From Pseudoduganella buxea (GTDB taxonomy: Bacteria; Pseudomonadota; Gammaproteobacteria; Burkholderiales; Burkholderiaceae_D): DNA of 64,000 bases. Below the pieces are notes generated by a model that made no database searches, was not told the origin of the DNA, and saw nothing but the letters and a program-made list of their open reading frames with translations. Shown one piece after another: positions 28,553 through 38,957 of the stretch (position 1 is its first letter; every line of letters begins with the position of its first letter). The position numbers and the translations under genes were made by a program. Location of the stretch: positions 1 to 64,000 of the forward strand of contig NZ_WNKZ01000018.1 in assembly GCF_009720835.1 (NCBI RefSeq), in the 5' to 3' direction.

Positions 28553-28697
28553 TTGCTCCTCCCTGAGTTATAACAACGCGTGCATCCAAGGCGCCTGCTG
28601 GCTTGTTCTATGGGGCTTTATTAATAACCATGCAAGTTGGATAAACTATACTACGGCTGTAAAAAAAGGCGCGCTTTGCTGGCGAAAAATCTTCAGT

Positions 28698-29378
28698 TTA
28701 TTGAGCGAACCGCTTGACGTGTGGCGCTTCCTGCAGTCCAGCCCTGGTAAGAATGACAGTCCGGTCCGCCATCGCGGCCGCCGCCTGCGAATGCGTCACC
28801 ATAATGGTGCAGGCGCCGCTGGCGGAAATCTCCGCCCGCAATAGCTGCAACACGGCCTGCGCCGTTTCAGGGTCGAGGTTGCCGGTGGGCTCGTCCGCCA
28901 GCACGAGGGCGGGACGGTGCACCAGCGCGCGGGCAATCGCCACCCGCTGCATTTCGCCGCCCGACAGCTGGTGCGGATAATCGTGGTCGCGCCCGCCCAG
29001 GCCGACGGCGGCCAGCATCTGGCTGGCCCGTTCCTGGGGCAAGCCGTTCAGCAGCAAGGGCAGCGCCACGTTTTGCAGCAGGGTCAGGTGCGGCAATACG
29101 TGGAAGGCCTGGAAAATGAAGCCCATGCGTTCGCGGCGCAGGCGGGTGGCGGCGTCGTCGTCGAGCGAGGCCATGGCGATGCCATCCACCAGGATGGGCG
29201 CGGCGGGGCCGGGGTCGGGGTGATCCAGCCCGGCGATCAGGTTCAGCAGGGTCGACTTGCCCACGCCCGAGTCGCCCATGATGGCGACGAATTCGCCGGC
29301 CCGGAAGGTGTAGGACAGCTCGCGCAGCACCGGGTGGCCGCTGGCATAGGATTTATTCAGTTGGCGCAGTTCCAGCAT
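28698..29378 (-). CDS. ABC transporter ATP-binding protein (LolD/MacB-like)
   Basis: A protein of 226 residues. Walker A is GDSGVGKST, the signature is QLSGGEMQRVAIARAL, Walker B is LVLADEPTGNLD, and the switch His is in MVTHSQ. The sequence is closer to LolD/MacB-type ATPases (DEPTGNLD, a FIFQAFHVLPHLTLLQNV segment) than to PhnC. It is the last gene of the PhnCDE-like operon, 21 bp after permease 2, so the operon carries two ATPases. It may pair with one of the permeases or act on a function outside the importer. Its role is inferred from position only. Confidence 0.85.
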   Translation of the reverse strand: MLELRQLNKSYASGHPVLRELSYTFRAGEFVAIMGDSGVGKSTLLNLIAGLDHPDPGPAAPILVDGIAMASLDDDAATRLRRERMGFIFQAFHVLPHLTLLQNVALPLLLNGLPQERASQMLAAVGLGGRDHDYPHQLSGGEMQRVAIARALVHRPALVLADEPTGNLDPETAQAVLQLLRAEISASGACTIMVTHSQAAAAMADRTVILTRAGLQEAPHVKRFAQ

Positions 29379-29399
29379 GGTGCCTTTCAGGCGGGTGGA

Positions 29400-30197
29400 T
29401 TAACGGGTAAGCAGCCGGCGCAGCCCGAAACTGGCCGCGTCGACCAGGGCGACCAGCAGCAGCATGGCCAGGATCACGGTGGCCGCCTTCGGCATCTGGA
29501 ACAGCGACAGGTGGTACTTCAGCATCTGGCCCAACCCACCGGCACCGACCACGCCGAGGATGGCGGCTGCGCGGATATTGTTCTCCCACCGGTACAGCGC
29601 GTAGGACAGCATCTGCGGCAAGGTCTGCGGCAAGGTGGCGTAGAAGAAGGCCGCCATCGGCGCCACGCCATTGGTGCGCAGGCTCTGTTCCGGCAGCGGC
29701 GTGGCGTTCTCCAGCGCGTCGGCGAACAGGCGCCCCAGCACGCCGGCCGTGTGCGCGCCCAGGGCCAGGGTGCCGGGGAAGGGCCCAAGTCCGGCGGCAA
29801 TCAGGAGCACCGAGGCCCACACCAGTTCCGGAATCGAGCGCAGCACGTTCAGCAGCACGCGCACGAGGGCGCGGGGCACCCGGCCGAAGCGGCCCGCGGC
29901 GGGAATGGCCAGCAGCAGGCCGAAGACCACGGCCAGCAAGGTGCCCAGGGCCGACATCGACAGCGTCTCGCCCAGCGCGATGGCGGTTTTTTTCAGGAAG
30001 CCGCCGGCCAGTTCCGGCGGCGCGAAGCCGCCCAGGAACTCGGCCACGCTGGTTGCCGCCTCGCTGGAAAACAGCGCGGCGAAGTGCAGCGGCAGGCTGG
30101 CGAAGCTGGCGGCCACCAGCGCAAGAAGAGCCAGGGCAAAGGCCAGGCCGGACCAGCGGCGCGGCGGCGGTGCCGGCATTTGGGGCGCGGCGCTCAT
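29400..30197 (-). CDS. PhnE-like ABC transporter permease 2
   Basis: A protein of 265 residues with about six hydrophobic segments. The EAA-like loop that contacts the ATPase is GVVGAGGLGQMLKYHL near the C-terminus, and the segment RVLLNVLRSIPELVWASVLLIAAGLGPFPGTLAL is the region conserved in PhnE permeases. Permease 1 upstream has the same pattern, so the two form a heterodimeric channel. Their genes overlap by four bases (30194-30197). It serves an oxyanion importer; the substrate is discussed at the binding-protein gene. Confidence 0.88.
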   Translation of the reverse strand: MSAAPQMPAPPPRRWSGLAFALALLALVAASFASLPLHFAALFSSEAATSVAEFLGGFAPPELAGGFLKKTAIALGETLSMSALGTLLAVVFGLLLAIPAAGRFGRVPRALVRVLLNVLRSIPELVWASVLLIAAGLGPFPGTLALGAHTAGVLGRLFADALENATPLPEQSLRTNGVAPMAAFFYATLPQTLPQMLSYALYRWENNIRAAAILGVVGAGGLGQMLKYHLSLFQMPKAATVILAMLLLVALVDAASFGLRRLLTR

Positions 30198-31039
30198 CCC
30201 AGCCTCCGGCGCAGCTGTTTCGAGACGACGTCGGCGCAGGCCACCAGCAGCACGAACACCAGCAGCATGGACGACACTTCGCCGCCGGCCAGCATCTTCA
30301 TCGATTCATCCATGCGCTGGCCCAGGCCGCCGGCACCGACGAAGCCCATCACGACGGAGCCGCGGATGGCGCACTCCCAGCGGTAGACGGTGTACGACAC
30401 CAGCTCGGAGGCGGACTCCGGCAGCGCGCCGTACAGCAGCGCGGCCAGGCGCGAACCGCCGTTGGCCAGCAGGGTATCGCTGGCGTGGCGCTCGGACGAC
30501 TCCAGGATTTCCGCATACACCTTGCCCAGCATGCCGCAGTAGGTCAGGGCGATGGCCAGCACGCCGGCCGTCGGCCCCAGGCCGATGATGCGCACGAACA
30601 GCAGCGCCCAGACCAGCTCGGGCACGCTGCGCAGCAGCACCAGCAGCCAGCGCACCAGCTGGCGCACGGCCGCCGGCAGGGGCGCCATCCGGCCCGTGCC
30701 CAGCCGCGAGACCGACAGGCGCTCGGTGACGATCAAGGTAGCCGGTATCGCGCCCACCAGCGCCAGGGTCAGGCCGGCAGTGGCAATGGCCACCGTCTGC
30801 CACGTCTCGCGCAGCAGCATGGCGAGGAACTCGGGCGAGTGCGCAGGTGGTAAAAAAGCGGCCAGGAAGTTGCCCGTGGCGGCCAGGCTGTCGCCCTCGA
30901 ACAGGATGGCGGGCTTGAATTCGCTGGCGACGACCATCGGCCACAGGATCAACAGGGCCAGCACGGTCCACGTGACGCGGCCGCGCCAGGCGGGGTCGGG
31001 GTGGCGCTCGGAATAGGGTACGGCGGGAATGCTCTGCAT
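30194..31039 (-). CDS. PhnE-like ABC transporter permease 1
   Basis: A protein of 281 residues with the same layout as permease 2: hydrophobic segments at about 25-45, 90-115, 125-160, 190-210 and 250-270, the PhnE core RSVPELVWALLFVRIIGLGP and the EAA-like VMGFVGAGGLGQRMDES. It is the third gene of the operon (binding protein, ATPase, permease 1, permease 2, ATPase 2). No signal peptide is needed. Which substrate passes is not readable from the permease. Confidence 0.88.
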   Translation of the reverse strand: MQSIPAVPYSERHPDPAWRGRVTWTVLALLILWPMVVASEFKPAILFEGDSLAATGNFLAAFLPPAHSPEFLAMLLRETWQTVAIATAGLTLALVGAIPATLIVTERLSVSRLGTGRMAPLPAAVRQLVRWLLVLLRSVPELVWALLFVRIIGLGPTAGVLAIALTYCGMLGKVYAEILESSERHASDTLLANGGSRLAALLYGALPESASELVSYTVYRWECAIRGSVVMGFVGAGGLGQRMDESMKMLAGGEVSSMLLVFVLLVACADVVSKQLRRRLG

Positions 31040-31050
31040 CGGTATGGCGC

Positions 31051-31893
31051 CTACAGGCAGGCGCCGACGGCAAGCTTGGCGGGCAGGTCGTCCTCGCGCG
31101 GGGCGTTGGCCGGTGGCTGCTCGTTCAGGTACAGGGCGTCGATCATGGCCTGCGTGACCTGGGCGCGGGGCAGGTCGAACACGAGGCGGCCATCCTTCAA
31201 CGCGACGATGCGGTTGAAGTGGGCAAGCGCCAGATCGACCTGGTGCAGGCTGCAGACCAGGGCGGCGTTGCGCGCTGACGCTTCCTGCTGCAGGGTCGTC
31301 AAGGTCAGCTGCGACAGTGCCGGGTCGAGCGCGGACAGGGGCTCGTCCACCAGCAGGGCCTGGGCGTTCGACAGCAGCAGGCGCGCCAGGCCGCAGCGCT
31401 GGCGCTCGCCGCCGGACAGGCGGTCGACGCGGGCGTAAAGCTTCTCGCCCAGGTTGAAGCGGGCCAGCGCGCGGTAGGCCGCTTCCGGGTCACGCGGTTT
31501 GACCAGCGAGACCAGGGCCTGCCACAGGTTCCACTGGGGCAGGCGCGCCGCCAGCACGGCCGTGACGACGCGCTGGCGCGGCGGCAGCGGTGGCGTTTGC
31601 GGTGCCAGGAACAGGCGTGCGCGCAGCCGATGCCGTTCGCGTTCGGCCAGTGCCCACGGATCGGTGCCGAAGGCTTCGAAAGTGCCCGCCTCCGGCCGGT
31701 GCGCACAAGCCAGGGTTGCCAGCAAGGTGGTCTTGCCGGCGCCGGAAGGCCCGATCAGCGCCAGCTGCTCGCCGGGGGCCACGTGCAAGGTGATCCCCCG
31801 CAGCGCCAGCGCGCGCGTGCCGCCCGCATGGTGGGCATCGACGCCGTCGAGGCGGTAGACAAGCGCAGCGGCGGCGCGTGGCGTGGAACTCAT
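31051..31893 (-). CDS. PhnC-like ABC transporter ATP-binding protein
   Basis: A protein of 280 residues. Walker A is GPSGAGKTT, the signature is RLSGGERQRCGLARLL, Walker B is ALLVDEPLSALDP, and the switch His is in CSLHQVDLAL. The segment order and length fit PhnC, the ATPase of phosphonate-type importers; the C-terminus has a PhnC-like tail that binds the permease pair (LVFDLPRAQVTQAMIDALY). It follows the binding-protein gene by 18 bp. Uptake of a phosphate-like or selenium oxyanion is the inferred role. Confidence 0.88.
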   Translation of the reverse strand: MSSTPRAAAALVYRLDGVDAHHAGGTRALALRGITLHVAPGEQLALIGPSGAGKTTLLATLACAHRPEAGTFEAFGTDPWALAERERHRLRARLFLAPQTPPLPPRQRVVTAVLAARLPQWNLWQALVSLVKPRDPEAAYRALARFNLGEKLYARVDRLSGGERQRCGLARLLLSNAQALLVDEPLSALDPALSQLTLTTLQQEASARNAALVCSLHQVDLALAHFNRIVALKDGRLVFDLPRAQVTQAMIDALYLNEQPPANAPREDDLPAKLAVGACL

Positions 31894-31911
31894 TGCGGTA
31901 ACGGGTCCTTC

Positions 31912-32763
31912 TTACTTCTTCAGCAGGCCGGCGTTCTTGGCGGCCGCCTCGATGGCGTTATAGTTTTCGACGCGGGTCGGAATGAACCTGGTGGCGCGCT
32001 GCAGTTCCAGGATCTGCTTGCCTTCGGGCGTGTTCGGGTCCAGCGACAGGAAGGCGTCCGTGATCTTCTTCTTCAGGTCGGCCGGCATGTCGGCACGCAC
32101 CGTCCAGTTGTAGTCGTAGTAGGGCGGCGTCGTGTAGAACACCCGCACCTTGGCTGCGTCGACCTTCTTCTCGCCGACCAGCTTTTCCCACACGGAGATA
32201 TTCAGGGCGCCCGCGTCGACCTTGCCACCGGCGACAGCCGCCACGGTGGCATCATGCGCCCCGGAGAAGGCGATGCGTTTCAGGTCGCTGTCCGGATCGA
32301 CCTTCGCCGCCAGCAGGAACGAGCGTGGCATCAGGTGGCCCGAGGTGGAGGACTCGGAGCCGAACGACAGCGTCTTGCCCTTCAGGTCTTCCAGCTTCTG
32401 GATGGCGGGCGACGTGGTGATGAACACGGAGCGGAATTTTTCGTCTTCCACGCGCTGCACCAGCGGCACCACCTGGCCCTTGCTGCGGTCCTTGGCCTGG
32501 ATGAAGGTGAAGCCGCCGAACCACACCATGTCCAGCTTGTGGTTGATCAGGCCTTCGACGGAAGCGGCGTAGTCGGTCACAGGGGTGAATTCCACCTTCA
32601 TGCCCGTCTTCTTTTCCAGGTATTCGCCCAATGGCTTGAACTTGCGCTGCAGTTCGGTCGGCGCTTCGTCGGGAATGGCCGACACGCGCAGCACCTGCTG
32701 GGCAAAAGCGGTGCTGGAAGCGAGCAGGATGCCGGCGGCGGCAAGAAGGGAAGTGAATTTCAT
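31912..32763 (-). CDS. PhnD-like periplasmic substrate-binding protein, candidate selenium/phosphonate importer
   Basis: A protein of 283 residues. The start is placed at 32763 (MKFTSLLAAAG) because it has a CAGGAC ribosome site and a clear signal peptide (LLAAAGILLASSTAFA); the longer frame to 32904 has neither. The mature protein is PhnD-like (LRVSAIPDEAPTELQRKFKP, TPVTDYAASVEGLINHKLDM, VWFGGFTFIQAKDR). Phosphonate is the textbook ligand of such proteins. However, a subset of PhnD-like binding proteins is annotated as putative selenate binders because they occur with selD, and here egtD-egtB is divergent and selD/senB/senA is about 9 kb away. No C-P lyase or phosphonatase gene is present. 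I therefore favour a selenium oxyanion, with phosphonate or phosphite as the alternative. Confidence 0.8.
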   Translation of the reverse strand: MKFTSLLAAAGILLASSTAFAQQVLRVSAIPDEAPTELQRKFKPLGEYLEKKTGMKVEFTPVTDYAASVEGLINHKLDMVWFGGFTFIQAKDRSKGQVVPLVQRVEDEKFRSVFITTSPAIQKLEDLKGKTLSFGSESSTSGHLMPRSFLLAAKVDPDSDLKRIAFSGAHDATVAAVAGGKVDAGALNISVWEKLVGEKKVDAAKVRVFYTTPPYYDYNWTVRADMPADLKKKITDAFLSLDPNTPEGKQILELQRATRFIPTRVENYNAIEAAAKNAGLLKK

Positions 32764-33125
32764 GGATGTCCTGGAAGGTGGTGGTTCGTGATCGATTCGG
32801 GATCGGTTCGTGTCCGGTTCATGTCCGGTTCGGCGGGCGCACTGCTGCCTGAGCTGGGCGCCGCGCCGTCGATATTCGGCTATGATAACAAAGATGCTAT
32901 CCAAAGATGCTATCGATCATGCTGACGGCAAGACAGCCAGCCTCGTGCTGGCGTTTGCTGGTCGGCTACAGGTTTTTCCCCGAGGCTGCTCTGATGCCGG
33001 TCCAGCGCCGCGCCGGGGCATCGCTTCACCAGCACCACGCGCAGCTTCCGCAGCTTCCTTGCAGTTCTTCTTGCAGTTCTTCGCAGTCGTTGATGCCAAA
33101 GCAAAAACCAGGAAAGAACAAGACC
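32764..33125. promoter_or_regulatory. Divergent control region between the ABC importer operon and egtD
   Basis: A 362-bp gap between two divergent units. It contains a run of three 11-base direct repeats at 32801-32833 (each a variant of GTCCGGTTCNN) just upstream of the importer operon, and a doubled TTGCAGTTCTTC near 33059-33082 just upstream of egtD. No gene is seen in it. The repeats are candidate regulator sites; which regulator uses them is unknown. Confidence 0.45.
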
Positions 33126-34127
33126 ATGTCCATGACCCGAACAGCCGCGCTGCGCACCGTCGCGCCGGAGCGCGCCCCGGCGACGCACCGCACCGCCCAT
33201 GGCGAACGCGCCACCATCGCCGACATTACCGCTGGCCTGCTGGCGCCGCAGGCGGCCACGTCGCCGAAATACCTGTATGACAGCCTCGGTTCGCGCCTGT
33301 TCGAGGCCATCTGCGAGCTGCCCGAGTATTATCCCACACGCACCGAGGCGTCGATTTTCGCCAGGCATGGCGCCGATATCGCGCGCCGCGTCGGCACGGG
33401 CAGCACCCTGATCGACCTGGGGGCCGGCAACTGCGCCAAGGCCGCCAGCCTGTTCCCGCTGCTGCAGCCAAAGCAATATGTGCCCATCGATATCTCGCGC
33501 GAGTTCCTGAACGAGGCGGTGGGCCGCCTGCAGCAGCGTTTCCCGCACATCGCCATGATGGCGCTGGCGCTGGACCTGGCCGGCCACTTCGCGCTGCCCG
33601 CCGGCGTCGAAGCGCAGCGGCGCGTGTTCTTCTACCCCGGCTCGTCGATCGGCAATTTCGCCCCGCACGAGGCCATCGCCTTCCTGCGCCGGGTGCGCGA
33701 GAATGCGTCGCACGATGGCGGCCTGCTGATCGGCGTGGACCTGATCAAGGACGCGGCCGTGCTGGACTCTGCCTACGACGACGCCATCGGCGTCACGGCT
33801 GCCTTCAACCTGAACATGCTGCGCCACCTGAACTACCTGCTCGGGGCCGACTTCGACGTGCGCCAGTGGCAGCACGTGGCCTTCTTCAATGCCGAGGAAA
33901 GCCGCGTCGAGATGCACCTGGAAGCGCGCACTTCGTTGACGGTGCAGTGGCAGGGCGGCGAGCGCCATTTCGCGCGCGGCGACCGAATCCATACGGAAGA
34001 CAGCTACAAGTACACGCGCGAGAGCTTTGCCGACCTGCTGGCGCAAGCCGGCTTCACGGCCGACGGCAACTGGACCGACGACGCCGGCTGGTTCGCCGTG
34101 ATGCACGCGCGCGCCGCCAGCGCCTAG
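33126..34127 (+). CDS. egtD: L-histidine N-alpha-methyltransferase EgtD
   Basis: A protein of 333 residues from the ATG at 33126 (second ATG at 33132); AGGA lies about 12 bases upstream, so the ribosome site is loosely placed. The EgtD pattern is clear: PKYLYDSLGSRLFEAICELPEYY, then YPTRTEASIF, the SAM motif IDLGAGNCAKAASL, YVPIDISREFL, VFFYPGSSIGNF and a DLIKDAAVLDSAYDD segment for the histidine site. It trimethylates the alpha-amino group of histidine to give hercynine, the common precursor of ergothioneine and selenoneine. It is the first gene of an egtD-egtB operon. Hercynine made here could also feed SenA, about 9 kb downstream. Confidence 0.95.
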   Translation: MSMTRTAALRTVAPERAPATHRTAHGERATIADITAGLLAPQAATSPKYLYDSLGSRLFEAICELPEYYPTRTEASIFARHGADIARRVGTGSTLIDLGAGNCAKAASLFPLLQPKQYVPIDISREFLNEAVGRLQQRFPHIAMMALALDLAGHFALPAGVEAQRRVFFYPGSSIGNFAPHEAIAFLRRVRENASHDGGLLIGVDLIKDAAVLDSAYDDAIGVTAAFNLNMLRHLNYLLGADFDVRQWQHVAFFNAEESRVEMHLEARTSLTVQWQGGERHFARGDRIHTEDSYKYTRESFADLLAQAGFTADGNWTDDAGWFAVMHARAASA

Positions 34128-34137
34128 GAGGGCCGCC

Positions 34138-35400
<1,263 letters not shown>

Positions 35401-36299
35401 CGCATCGTGCTGGTACGCGCGCTGGCCGGCAACTGCGCGGCTTTGCCGATATTCTCCAGGACAAATAGCTGCCGGAACGTGCCATATACACCGGGATGGT
35501 CAGGTCGGCGCCGTTCATTGGAATCGCGCAAATCGGCCGCGCGGGGCACGCGTGCTCCGGTCGTACCGGCCGATTTTGCCATTCTCCTGCCGCGTAAATC
35601 AAACGTGGCCATTGCTGACGGGGCACGTCGGATCCGGAAACTCGGCATTGGAATAGTAGCTCCCCGGCGTAATTCTGTTTCTTGGTCTCACAAGGTTCGG
35701 CACCAATATGCCGCAATCATTCGCGCCGAACGCTTTCTCCACCGGTTATAAATGTATCGGGAGCGGGAAAAAGGCCCGAATGAGGTGGGATCAAACCCGC
35801 CGGCCTGCCCATCGTATTTACTGAGCAAACCGAAATCGCCCAGGCGCGCGAAAGAGACCATATTTTCCGTGCGTTGGCACGAGGTGCTTGACCGGGTGGC
35901 GCTTTCCATGTCACTGGCAACGTCGACGTCCGCACACCGGACTGGCGCAGGTGTCGCCGTGGCTGCAGCAACCCGGACCCTTCGCCGGGAGAGCCTCGCC
36001 CGGCGCCCCGCCACGGCGCTGCTGCGCCGCAGACCAGCGAAAACGTGCCGGTCAGACAAGCTGAGCCTGGATGACAGTCAGCAAGGAATAGTGGGATGAA
36101 ACCCGGCTCCGTCGTTGCGTGGAAATATATCCCACGGCCGCGCCAGGTACTATGCAGCCGACTTCGGGCAGTGCAGAATGTATATAGGGAATTGGTTCGC
36201 GCATCTCGCCCTCAGTCCTGATCTGAAAACATTTTCAACGGTGATTTATTCTGCGCGACAGCGAATTTATAACTATTATCCTGGAAGGTAGTTCGCCTT
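35401..36299. other. 899-bp non-coding gap between egtB and leuS2
   Basis: I find no convincing gene. Open frames here lack ribosome sites and protein-like composition. The first part holds a strong hairpin (35530-35577, listed separately). The last 200 bases before the leuS-like gene are AT-richer than the flanks and may hold its promoter, but no clear -35/-10 pair is seen. The gap is long for such a densely coded window and the composition shift suggests foreign or recently rearranged DNA next to the leuS-like gene. Confidence 0.5.
35530..35577 (+). terminator. Strong hairpin with T-run, likely egtDB terminator
   Basis: AAATCGGCCG (35530-35539) pairs with CGGCCGATTT (35567-35576); between them a second palindrome (GGGGCACGCGTGCTCC) extends the stem. 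A short T stretch follows. It lies 130 bp after the egtB stop on the same strand. Confidence 0.6.
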
Positions 36300-38792
36300 A
36301 TGCATAGTGACCATGACCGGAGGTTCGAGCCGCATCGTTTTGAACGCAAGTGGCAACAGGAGTGGGAGCAAAAGAAAATCCACCGGGCTGACGGCAGCGG
36401 CGGCAAACCGACATGCTTTGTAATGGACATGTTCCCCTATCCGTCCGGCAGCTCGATGCACGTGGGGCATCCGCGCGGCTATGTGGCCACCGACGTCTAC
36501 AGCCGCTTCAAGCGGATGCAGGGCTTCGATGTGCTCCATCCGATGGGCTGGGACGCGTTCGGCCTGCCGGCCGAGGAAACCGCCATCGCCAACAACGAAC
36601 ATCCGGCCGCGACGGTGGCGCGCAATATCGATAGATTCCGCGCGCAGTTGACGATGCTGGGGCTGGGCTACGACTGGTCGCGCGAGATCAACACGACGGA
36701 CCCCGGCTACTACCGTCATACGCAGCAGATCTTCCTGGAGTTCTTCCGGCGCGGCCTGGCGCGCAACGACGTCGTGGCCGTGAACTGGTGCCCCGCCCTG
36801 GGTACCGTGCTGGCCAACGAGGATATCGTGGACGGCAAGAGCGAGCGGGGCGGCCATCCGGTGTTTCAAACTCCGATGCGCCAGTGGGTGCTGGCGATTA
36901 CCGCGTATGCGGACCGCCTGCTCGACGACCTCGACCTGCTGCCGCAATGGCCCGACCGGGTGAAGAATGCCCAACGCAGCTGGATCGGCCGCAGCGAAGG
37001 GCACGAGCTGCGGTTCGCGACATCGGCGCAGGTAGCCGTCGACGTGTTCACGACCCGTATCGAAACGCTGTTTGGCGTCACCTTCCTCGCATTGGCGCCC
37101 GATGCCGAGCTGGCACGCAGCTTGAAGGCGTCCGCCAGCAACGAGGCTGAAGCGGACGCGTATATCGCACGCGCAGCCCAGGCCTCGGAACTGGACCGTC
37201 AGAGCGCGTCGTCCGGTGCGGTGCTCCTCGGCGGCGTGCACGCCATCCATCCGCTTACCAAGGCACGCCTTCCCGTCGTGATCGCCGATTATGTACTGGC
37301 GTCGTATGGCACCGGCGCGGTGATGGGGGTGCCGGCCCACGACGAGCGCGATGCCCAGCTGGCCCGCGCCCTCGACCTGCCGGTGCTCGCGGTCCTCGAC
37401 GGCGACCTGTTGACCAATTCTGGAAGCTTCGACGGGCAGCCGGTGCAGCAGGCGCGGTCGGGCATCGCGGCGGCAGTGGCGGCGACAGGCCGGAAGCGAT
37501 ACAAGATCCGCGACTGGACATTCTCGCGGCAGCGCTTCTGGGGCGAACCGTTCCCCATCGTGTGGATCGCGGGGCGCGACAATTTCCATGCGGTGGCGCA
37601 CGGCGAACTGGCGCAGTGGCTGCCGGAGCAGCCGATTTCCCACGTACTGGACGGCGTCGAGTACTTCGCCGTGCCCGTCCTTCCGGCCTACCTGGATGCG
37701 ATGCGCCTGCCGGTCGTGGTGGCGTATCGGCCCACCGGAACGCTGGAGGGACCGTTGGCCGGCATCGACCAGTGGGTGAACGCCTTCATCGATCCGGCAA
37801 CGGGGCAGGTCGACAATACGCCGGGGCACGCCGGCTGGATTCCCGTGCGCCGTGAAACCAATACGATGCCGCAGTGGGCCGGGTCATCGTGGTATTGGCT
37901 GCGGTACATGGACCCCGACAACGACACGGCGCCGTTCTCGCGCGAGGCGATGCGCCGTTGGGGGCAGGTGGACGTGTATGCAGGCGCCGATCACGCGGTC
38001 GCGCACCTGATCTATGCGCGGTTCTGGCACAAGGTGATGTACGACGCCGGCATGGTCGATTTCGCCGAGCCGTTCAAGCGCCTCGAATTCCTCGGCCATA
38101 TCCTGGCCGCCGACGGCTCGAAAATCTCCAAGCGCAGCGGTAACAGCCGCAGCCCCGAGGAAGTGGTGCGCGAGGTCGGTGCCGATGCGTTCCGGCTCTA
38201 CGAGATGTTCATCGGACCGTTCGAAAAAGCCATTCCATGGAGCGACGAAGGACTGACCGGGACGCGGCGCTTCCTTGAGCGTGTGTGGAGCGTGGCGCAC
38301 CGGGTCATCGATGAAAACGCCCCCGCTTCGGCCACCGACGCCTTGAAGGCCTTGCATCGCACGGTCGACAAGGTGGGCGACGACATCGAGAAGTTCCGCT
38401 TCAATACCGCCGTGGCCACGCTGATGGGCTGTCTGAACGAAGTCCAGCACCGCACGCTGAGCGTGTCCGATTTCTCGCTGTTCCTTTTGTCGCTGGCGCC
38501 TTTCGCGCCCCATATGACGGAGGAAATCTGGTCGACCATCAGCCCGCGCGAGTCGATCCACCTGGCGCCTTGGCCACAGGCCGATGCCGCACTGCTTCAG
38601 GACGAGTTGATTACCCTGCCCGTGCAGGTGAACGGCAAGTTGCGTGGCAATGTGGTGGTGAAGCGGGACATCCCCGAGGCAGACCTGCGCACCGTGTCGT
38701 TGAACCATGCGGACGTCAGCACGTACGTCAGCGAGCACACGCTGAAGAAATTCATCTACGTGCCGGGGCGTATCGTCAATCTCGTTACGTGA
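36300..38792 (+). CDS. leuS: Leucyl-tRNA synthetase, second-type (LeuS-like)
   Basis: A protein of 830 residues, slightly short for bacterial LeuRS (about 860). Class I signatures are HVGH at 54-57 (in SMHVGHPRGYVATDV) and KISKR at 608-612 in place of the usual KMSKS. The editing domain looks intact: the Thr-rich VFTTRIETLFGVT and the YGTGAVMGVPAHDERD segment with its conserved Asp. The anticodon-binding and C-terminal domains are present (GKLRGNVVVKRDIPEAD, a VPGRIVNLV end). It charges tRNA-Leu. Location away from other housekeeping synthetase context, unusual signature residues and an 899-bp odd upstream gap make a second, possibly transferred copy likely; the main leuS would be elsewhere. 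Start at 36300 has GGAAGG 11 bases upstream. Confidence 0.9.
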   Translation: MHSDHDRRFEPHRFERKWQQEWEQKKIHRADGSGGKPTCFVMDMFPYPSGSSMHVGHPRGYVATDVYSRFKRMQGFDVLHPMGWDAFGLPAEETAIANNEHPAATVARNIDRFRAQLTMLGLGYDWSREINTTDPGYYRHTQQIFLEFFRRGLARNDVVAVNWCPALGTVLANEDIVDGKSERGGHPVFQTPMRQWVLAITAYADRLLDDLDLLPQWPDRVKNAQRSWIGRSEGHELRFATSAQVAVDVFTTRIETLFGVTFLALAPDAELARSLKASASNEAEADAYIARAAQASELDRQSASSGAVLLGGVHAIHPLTKARLPVVIADYVLASYGTGAVMGVPAHDERDAQLARALDLPVLAVLDGDLLTNSGSFDGQPVQQARSGIAAAVAATGRKRYKIRDWTFSRQRFWGEPFPIVWIAGRDNFHAVAHGELAQWLPEQPISHVLDGVEYFAVPVLPAYLDAMRLPVVVAYRPTGTLEGPLAGIDQWVNAFIDPATGQVDNTPGHAGWIPVRRETNTMPQWAGSSWYWLRYMDPDNDTAPFSREAMRRWGQVDVYAGADHAVAHLIYARFWHKVMYDAGMVDFAEPFKRLEFLGHILAADGSKISKRSGNSRSPEEVVREVGADAFRLYEMFIGPFEKAIPWSDEGLTGTRRFLERVWSVAHRVIDENAPASATDALKALHRTVDKVGDDIEKFRFNTAVATLMGCLNEVQHRTLSVSDFSLFLLSLAPFAPHMTEEIWSTISPRESIHLAPWPQADAALLQDELITLPVQVNGKLRGNVVVKRDIPEADLRTVSLNHADVSTYVSEHTLKKFIYVPGRIVNLVT

Positions 38793-38957
38793 TGGCGTGG
38801 AAGCCAGGCGGGACATGCTGACGCGATACGGCGACCGGGTACGCGCAAGGCGCTCACTGGTCGCCGTTTCAGCGGGTGAGGCGGTGAGGAGCCGGATGTA
38901 GCGGCGCCCGCGGCAAGGCGTACTGGTCGTACGTCATGCCGCGGGCGCGGGTTCGCG

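Noticed and set aside
28698..32763. Phosphonate degradation locus
   Set aside because: The importer is PhnCDE-like, but no C-P lyase, phosphonatase or related enzyme is near.
35401..36299. Genes in the gap before the leuS-like gene
   Set aside because: Open frames of up to 123 codons have no ribosome sites, odd composition and overlap on both strands.
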